Origin: Desulfobacterales bacterium
GTDB taxonomy: Bacteria; Desulfobacterota; Desulfobacteria; Desulfobacterales; C00003106
Length of the DNA: 8,526 bases
Reading direction: 5' to 3'
Assembly: GCA_030613165.1 (NCBI GenBank)
Contig: JAUWMN010000049.1
Span: 1-8,526, forward strand
This document shows, in pieces, positions 8,001-8,526 of this stretch (positions are counted from its first letter, which is position 1; each line of letters starts with the position of its first letter). Made by a program: the position numbers and the translations under genes. The notes beneath the pieces are model-generated. The model saw only the letters and a program-made list of their open reading frames with translations. It made no database searches and was not told the DNA's origin.

Positions 8001-8058
8001 ATTTGATAATAGTCAGATTTTTGCGCAGATCTTTGCGATGAATGAAGTAGCATTATAA
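5023..8058 (+). CDS. hdrA: Double-length heterodisulfide reductase subunit A-like flavoprotein (HdrA), two FAD domains
   Basis: This cytosolic protein has 1011 residues; methanogen HdrA has about 650. The first FAD domain begins with GGGVTG (13-18), then NDCAMCIMSP (C57, C60) and inserted ferredoxin motifs C109/112/115/119 and C156-x7-C164/167/171. Its second half has QCIGSRDE (C254) and YCSAVCC (268-273). The HdrA N-terminal-type domain follows: CRCGTNIAG (C463, C465), MFSCSQD (C498), AACTPKTHEP (C523) and NLCSWVH (C555). A second FAD domain starts at GGGVAG (602-607), lacks the ferredoxin insert and repeats QCVGSR (C749) and YCSKVCC (760-765). The C-terminus holds two [4Fe-4S] motifs, C943/946/949/953 and C974/977/980/984, and the tail that contacts MvhD in the family. 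HdrA carries the flavin that bifurcates or confurcates electrons; two flavin domains give this one a possible second branching or relay site. Similar long bacterial HdrA and BamE-type proteins are, to my recollection, known. It is co-transcribed with hdrB. Confidence 0.95.
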   Translation: MPKDKIGSVMVIGGGVTGMQAALDLADSGYYVYLVERSSSIGGMMSQLDKTFPTNDCAMCIMSPKLVEVGRHINIELLTLSEVNSVSGEEGNFKVSVTQHPRYVDTDKCIACGLCAEKCPKKVLNEYDGGLSKRKAIYVKYPQAVPLKYVIDPKHCIYFIKGKCKACEKFCPNGAVNFNDQKKELTLKVGAVVLALGSKVFDPGVHDTYGYKKYPNIVTSLEFERILSASGPYGGHLIRPSDKKEPEKIAWLQCIGSRDEHLGAKGYCSAVCCTYAIKEAMLAKEHSKGPLDTAIFYIDIRTYGKDFERYLNRAKDESGIRFIKSKVTGIPPVNGTGRHLIRYVDEAGKRVEEEFDMVVLSVGLGVSRESADLAQKMGIELDRYNFAGTSSFEPVRSSRPGIYVCGAFQAPKDIPSSVIDSSAAAGAVGSKLAESRWTLTSTKHIPEEIDIRGEPTRIGVFVCRCGTNIAGTVDVPPLVEFAQSLPGVVYAEENMFSCSQDTQDKITRVIKEQRLNRVVVAACTPKTHEPLFQETLINAGINKYLFEMANIRNLCSWVHRDNPEQATKKAKDLIRMAVAKVALFEPLTEPVMQIDQKALVIGGGVAGMVAAKNLAEQNYVTYLIEKTDTLGGQARHLHETWRGEDIQQYLTGLIEEVQSDKNIEIFLNSEIEHVNGFVGDFKTTIQHNGASKVLEHGVTIIASGASALKPSRYLYGKDPRVVTGLEFQQRLIDNDPSLGQLNTALFVQCVGSRIPERPYCSKVCCTQSIKSALKLKEINPKMNVFVLYRDMRSYGLREDLYRRARFSGINFIRYDFDKELTVAAEQGDLQVAFNDCVLRRQMEIRPDLLILASAIVPEKKNPLAQFYKVPQNDDGFFVEAHVKLRPVDFATDGVFVCGLAHAPKTIDESITQAQAAAARAVTLLSAMSISVSGTVAYVNPNDCSSCGVCVSVCPYSAPQFNDKSGKAEILSTLCKGCGICVASCRSGAIHLKGFDNSQIFAQIFAMNEVAL

Positions 8059-8060
8059 AA

Positions 8061-8290
8061 AAAGTGCGCTAAAGTGCCTAAAGTGTGAAGTGCCTAATGT
8101 TAAGGAATGCGCCTCCGGCGCAGCCAATTTTAACTTTTACCAGACAAGTTAGCTGCTTGAAACTTAAAGTGCCAGCATGGCATATTTATGTATTATGCCA
8201 GCAAAAAAGAGTTTGTAAAGCCCAGTGGCATTGGGTTATCAATTAGCACGCCGAAGGCGTACCGCAACTTTAGGCACTTTAGCTCACTTT
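8061..8290. repeat. About 230-bp palindromic element between hdrA and mvhD
   Basis: Arms 8061-8084 and 8267-8290 are inverted copies matching 23 of 24. The unit AAGTGCCTAA recurs at 8072-8081 and 8088-8097, with its complement at 8270-8279 and 8289-8298. The interior holds three small hairpins: GCGCC-TCC-GGCGC (8109-8121), TGGCATA/TATGCCA (8178-8184 and 8194-8200) and ACGCC-GAA-GGCGT (8248-8260). It fills nearly all of the non-coding gap 8059-8324. It begins two bases after the hdrA stop codon, and no reading frame crosses it. It is built like the element at 3920-4095 but is unrelated in sequence. No transposase or clear target duplication is visible. Confidence 0.78.
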
Positions 8291-8324
8291 AGGCACTTCA
8301 AACTTATTATTGGAGATTTCTACA

Positions 8325-8526
8325 ATGTCAGACTGGGAACCAAAAATTGTAGCTTTTCTATGTAACTGGTGCAGCTATGGAGCAGCTGACCTTGCTGGTA
8401 TCAACCGTCTGCAGTACCCGACCAATATCAACGTCATCAGGATTCCCTGTCACGTACGGATGAGCCCCAAGTTTATACTGGCTGCTTTTGGAAAAGGCGC
8501 GGATGGGGGTTGGGTATCAGGGTGCC
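8325..8526 (+). CDS. mvhD: MvhD/FrhD-like [2Fe-2S] subunit (partial, cut by the window end)
   Basis: Only the first 67 codons are present. The protein starts MSDWEPKIVAFLCNWCSYGA and continues with ADLAGINRLQYP, the family hallmark of the methyl-viologen-reducing hydrogenase delta subunit, normally about 140 residues. Cysteines C13, C16, C42 and C67 are visible and fit the family's [2Fe-2S] ligand region. The segment after C42 is PCHVRMSPKF; many relatives, as I recall, have Ser-Gly-Arg there, so this is a mild variant. In HdrABC-Mvh complexes MvhD sits on HdrA and passes electrons between its C-terminal clusters and a hydrogenase, formate dehydrogenase or other partner. The partner here would be encoded beyond the window. 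TGGAGA at 8311-8316 is the likely ribosome binding site. No in-frame stop or possible selenocysteine codon occurs in the visible part. Confidence 0.92.
   Translation, partial: MSDWEPKIVAFLCNWCSYGAADLAGINRLQYPTNINVIRIPCHVRMSPKFILAAFGKGADGGWVSGC

Noticed and set aside
8325..8526. Selenocysteine codon in the MvhD-like gene
   Set aside because: Some relatives such as BamF have selenocysteine, but no in-frame TGA occurs in the visible 67 codons. The rest of the gene is outside the window.

Overview
The window most likely comes from an anaerobic bacterium of the Desulfobacterota (former Deltaproteobacteria), such as a sulfate reducer or syntroph. This is inferred from gene content: a bacterial heterodisulfide-reductase-type (Hdr) cluster with a cytochrome-anchored HdrC, a double-length HdrA and an MvhD. 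No rRNA or other marker gene is present to fix the taxonomy. All recognised genes are on the + strand.

Layout. 1-312: no gene; a long imperfect palindrome (22-157) and a good sigma70-type promoter (188-216). 313-1521: a GT-A glycosyltransferase most like mannosylglycerate synthase. 1611-1985: a receiver-only response regulator. 1986-2155: a non-coding leader with a bulged hairpin and a 10-bp palindrome touching the next Shine-Dalgarno. 2156-3913: a membrane protein joining a NarI/DsrM/HdrE-like cytochrome b, a c-type haem motif and two successive HdrC-type ferredoxin modules. 3914-4138: a 176-bp palindromic element with 8-bp tandem repeats in its arms. 4139-5011: HdrB. 5023-8058: a 1011-residue HdrA with two flavin domains. 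8059-8324: a second palindromic element of about 230 bp. 8325 to the window end: the first 67 codons of an MvhD.

How the genes fit together. HdrA (flavins and Fe-S clusters), HdrB (non-cubane Fe-S clusters), an HdrC module and MvhD are the parts of a cytosolic HdrABC-MvhD electron-transfer complex, the class that includes flavin-based electron-bifurcating enzymes. Here HdrC is fused to a membrane cytochrome whose CxxCH motif is predicted to face the periplasm. This suggests a path from periplasmic cytochrome c or the quinone pool through haem b and four [4Fe-4S] clusters to HdrB/HdrA, and via MvhD to a partner encoded past the window edge. The direction of flow and the substrates cannot be read from the sequence. 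The glycosyltransferase and the response regulator have no evident functional link to the Hdr cluster.

Most notable: (i) HdrA and the HdrC-type module are both doubled while HdrB is single; (ii) a c-type haem sits between the membrane helices of the HdrC fusion; (iii) HdrB has CxCG where the first cluster site normally has CxxC; (iv) two sequence-unrelated but similarly built long palindromes fill both large gaps inside the Hdr cluster, and a third lies at the window start.
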